A stretch of 64,000 nt of DNA from Candidatus Zixiibacteriota bacterium (GTDB taxonomy: Bacteria > Zixibacteria > MSB-5A5 > GN15 > FEB-12), in NCBI GenBank assembly GCA_028289585.1, contig JANQPI010000010.1:638128-702127 (forward strand), given 5' to 3'. Each line of letters opens with the position of its first letter. Position 1 is the stretch's first letter. Both the position numbers and the translations under genes were made by a program. This document shows, piece by piece, positions 61,687 through 64,000 of this stretch. The notes beneath the pieces were generated by a model, which saw nothing but the letters and a program-made list of their open reading frames with translations, did no database searches and was not told where the DNA came from.

Positions 61687-61722
61687 CCTCGGCTTCCGAG
61701 TCGATCTTCACGAAATCGATCG

Positions 61723-61755
61723 CCGCCCCCTTTTCTCTGGAAAAGGGGGCGGTTT
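61723..61755 (+). terminator. Hairpin terminator after pilQ
   Basis: Perfect 12-bp stem CCGCCCCCTTTT/AAAAGGGGGCGG with a 6-base loop, followed by TTT. It lies about 37 bases past the pilQ stop and ends the pilMNOPQ operon. Confidence 0.75.
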
Positions 61756-61842
61756 GCGTCTAAGCCACTCCGGAAATCTGCCGATACCTCAGACTAGAAC
61801 CAGAATCCGGCCCCGCCGCAACGGGGTGAACAAGGAGAAGCT

Positions 61843-63954
61843 ATGTCGACGAACATGTCTCGACTGACGCGTATTGCCGGAGCAGTCGTGCTGAGTGGCG
61901 TCCTGATTGCTACGATTGGCTGCAGCTCCAAGAATTCTACCGACAGCGGCGGCAACCCGACGCCGACTGATGACATCGTCCTCAACTTCAATCCGCCCGT
62001 CCAGGTCGTGAACCAGGACATCGTGGTTACCGCGACTGTTACGTCCGGTGGCGCGCCGGCGGCTAATGTCGATGTTGTCTTCACCGCAACGCCGGTCGGT
62101 GTCGGTACCTTCACTGAAGATACCGTTACGACTGATTCAGACGGTCAGGCGGTCACCGTGTTCCACGGTAACACTGTTGGGGCGGCGACAATTAGTGCCA
62201 ACGCCTCCGCGGTTGGCCTGAGCAAGAACGGATCAACCAGCTTCACGGCGACCGACCAGGGTGGCGGCAATGCCAATATCAGCATTACCCGTCCGACCGG
62301 ACTCGTTCTGGCCAACGGTCGCGATACCACGCAACTGACGATCATCGTAACTGACCAGAACGGTAACCCGGCCCCCGACAACACGCAGATCGTCGTCGTT
62401 GCCGGTGAGCGGTTCATCGATATGGACGGAAACGGTGTCTATGACCCGACCGATTCGCTGATCGGTGACAACAACGGTAATGGCGAGTGGGACGCGATCG
62501 GTCAGGTTGATGTTAACCATTTCGTCTCCGGTGGTAATGGCTCCGTGACGGTCGAATACGTCTCCGGTACCGAAGCTACGACCGTTTGGGTCAAAGCAAC
62601 CGCTGCCGGTTTTGGGCTCAACGCGGCCGACGATTACTCATTCAATCTCTCGCCGAACGCGACGCTGACGTCGATCTACATCTCGTCAGATTCAGTTAGT
62701 CTATCCGTCCAGGGTACCGGTGGTATCGAAACCGGACTGATCCGCGCGACCGGCCTTGATGAGTTTGGCAACACTGTCCCCGCCGGTATTCCGCTCGACT
62801 TCATTATCGTCGACGGTCCGGGTGGTGGCGAGCGGCTCGAGTCGGTTGGCGCGGGTCCGTATACCGCGGTAACCAACTCCAATGGTGTTGCGACCTGTCC
62901 GATCAGTTCTGGTACGGTTTCGGGTACGGTAAAAATCCGTGTCTCCGGTGCCGGTGCGGTTCAGTCGCAGAACACGTACATCCTGATCGCCGCCGGTCCT
63001 CCGGCGAATATCGTTGTCGGTGCGGAGGAGTGTAATGTCCGGTACTGGGATGTGGTCAATGGCCGCAACCCGGTCGTAGCTGTCGTTTCTGACATTTACA
63101 ACAATCCGGTCAATGATTCGACCGTCGTTTACTTCACCACCGATGAAGGTCAAGTCATGTCCCACATGGCGCGTACCATGGGTGGCGATGGCGTTGCCGA
63201 ATCCGAGTGGATCTCCGGCGAGCAGTTCCCGGGTACCGCCGACGGTAACGTGTTGATCATTGCCGAAACCGACGGCGGCAACGTCATCGATACCGGTAAC
63301 TTCTATAACTCATTCCTGACCGATACGCTGATCTGCTCTGGTGTTCCGACGAACATCATGGCGGATGGCGAATTCAAATACTACGTCAACGTTACCGGCC
63401 TCGATTTCCAGAATCATCCGGTGATCGATGGTATCACCTATCGCGGCGAGGCAACCTGGCTGGCCGTTACCGGTGGTACCATGGGTGACGGTTGTTACGG
63501 TTCGTGGGATCGTTCCAGCGTGACATCGGTTACGCTCAAAGTCGACTATTCCACAACCGGCGGTGTCGACGATGGTATCGGCGCGGTTGATATTATCCGC
63601 TTCTGGAGTGCCGAAGGTGCTATCTCAGTCTTCCCGTGCACGCTGCGGACCGCCGAGGCCTACCGCGGGTCGTCGTCGATCAATGGCCCGAGCAATGCCG
63701 GCCCCGGCGATGTGCTCGACTTCTCCGTTACGATTGCCGACCGTTTCGGTAACCCGCTCGGCGATCATACGCTTAACATGACCGCCACCGGCGGCTCGGT
63801 CGCCGGCGCGACTCAGGAAACGAATGCCTACGGCGAAGCCAGCGGCTTCCGCTGGACTGCCCCGGCCGGCCTCGGTGACTACACGATCTCAGTGGCCGAT
63901 ACCGATCCGCGAGGTGCGGGTATCGTCCTCACTCTTACGGTAACTGTCGAGTAA
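61843..63954 (+). CDS. Lipoprotein with bacterial Ig-like (Big_1/invasin-type) domains
   Basis: 703 residues. AAGGAG precedes the ATG. A lipobox (IATIGC) and Ser/Gly/Pro tether lead to several Ig-like repeats: about 45-130 (VTATVTSGGAPAANVDVVFTATPVGVGTF), 140-255, 265-375, 380-470 and 605-703 (VTIADRFGNPLGDHTLNMTATGGSVAGATQETNAYGEASG, seen as its parts). The alternation of 'G.a..n..v.f.' strands and 'T..nG.a' turns is typical of Big_1. Two Asp/Gly/Asn-rich segments (DMDGNGVYDPTDS, DNNGNGEWD) look like calcium-binding loops. Probably surface adhesin or envelope scaffold; separate transcript from pilQ. Confidence 0.88.
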   Translation: MSTNMSRLTRIAGAVVLSGVLIATIGCSSKNSTDSGGNPTPTDDIVLNFNPPVQVVNQDIVVTATVTSGGAPAANVDVVFTATPVGVGTFTEDTVTTDSDGQAVTVFHGNTVGAATISANASAVGLSKNGSTSFTATDQGGGNANISITRPTGLVLANGRDTTQLTIIVTDQNGNPAPDNTQIVVVAGERFIDMDGNGVYDPTDSLIGDNNGNGEWDAIGQVDVNHFVSGGNGSVTVEYVSGTEATTVWVKATAAGFGLNAADDYSFNLSPNATLTSIYISSDSVSLSVQGTGGIETGLIRATGLDEFGNTVPAGIPLDFIIVDGPGGGERLESVGAGPYTAVTNSNGVATCPISSGTVSGTVKIRVSGAGAVQSQNTYILIAAGPPANIVVGAEECNVRYWDVVNGRNPVVAVVSDIYNNPVNDSTVVYFTTDEGQVMSHMARTMGGDGVAESEWISGEQFPGTADGNVLIIAETDGGNVIDTGNFYNSFLTDTLICSGVPTNIMADGEFKYYVNVTGLDFQNHPVIDGITYRGEATWLAVTGGTMGDGCYGSWDRSSVTSVTLKVDYSTTGGVDDGIGAVDIIRFWSAEGAISVFPCTLRTAEAYRGSSSINGPSNAGPGDVLDFSVTIADRFGNPLGDHTLNMTATGGSVAGATQETNAYGEASGFRWTAPAGLGDYTISVADTDPRGAGIVLTLTVTVE

Positions 63955-63983
63955 TCGACCGAACCACGAGTACCGACAAGCGC

Positions 63984-64000
63984 CGGCAGCAGAGCTGCCG
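63984..64000 (+). terminator. Hairpin at the window edge, possible terminator
   Basis: CGGCAG/CTGCCG with a 5-base loop, 30 bases past the Ig-like lipoprotein stop. The sequence ends at the stem, so a T tract cannot be checked. Confidence 0.3.

Overview
The window looks like part of the chromosome of a Gram-negative, probably uncultured bacterium of the FCB/Zixibacteria type. It is moderately GC-rich and dense with genes. It encodes an outer-membrane TonB-dependent receptor, an outer-membrane beta-barrel, a secretin, several lipoproteins, and two secreted proteins that end in dockerin-like 'GDVN..D' repeats. The phylum is inferred from this style of protein, not from a marker gene. I saw no insertion sequence, phage gene, integrase or CRISPR array.

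Layout. 1-2.5 kb: the end of a nuo operon (nuoN) converging on purF. 2.7-7.4 kb: a GAF/histidine-phosphotransfer protein without an ATPase domain, a His-rich secreted protein, a FAD oxidoreductase and a ClC-CBS anion transporter. 7.5-10.3 kb: a PqqD-M50 protease-HlyD fusion followed by a 30-codon peptide gene with a near-perfect Shine-Dalgarno sequence, its own promoter and a terminator. This is a candidate peptide-processing/export system and the most interesting element here. 10.3-20.5 kb, minus strand: a signalling block with an STAS antagonist, RsbW-like kinase, membrane SpoIIE phosphatase, Nudix hydrolase, outer-membrane barrel, GAF/PAS histidine kinase and Ser/Thr kinase with TPRs. 20.7-26.5 kb: two lipoproteins, isocitrate dehydrogenase, purE-purK and a nitroreductase.

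26.5-30.3 kb: a cobalamin riboswitch driving a BtuB-type receptor and a secreted beta-propeller/dockerin protein, a layout like BtuB-BtuG vitamin B12 capture. 30.3-41.5 kb: a vWA protein, pterin dehydratase, bacilliredoxin, mechanosensitive channel, a QTMAN/DUF3524-type glycosyltransferase, several membrane and small enzymes, the YhhQ-type queuosine-precursor transporter and tRNA-Arg(TCT). 41.5-42 kb: a 0.4 kb non-coding stretch with many hairpins. 42-53 kb: a PAS-LuxR regulator, an rRNA methyltransferase, tRNA-Pro(TGG), rlmN, unknown secreted proteins, a C-terminal processing protease, a HAD phosphatase, ogt and an M29 aminopeptidase. 53-55.4 kb: a subtilase with PKD and dockerin-like domains. 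55.6-61.7 kb: type IV pilus genes, namely a FimT/GspH-like prepilin behind a sigma-54-type promoter, then pilM-pilN-pilO-(AMIN-PilP)-pilQ. The window closes with a large Ig-like-domain lipoprotein.

Functional links: purine synthesis (purF, purE, purK); B12 uptake under B12 control; queuosine precursor uptake plus possible tRNA-queuosine glycosylation; a partner-switching stress module; and pilus assembly. Start codons were moved where an ATG/GTG with a ribosome-binding site or a promoter position favoured it over an upstream TTG.
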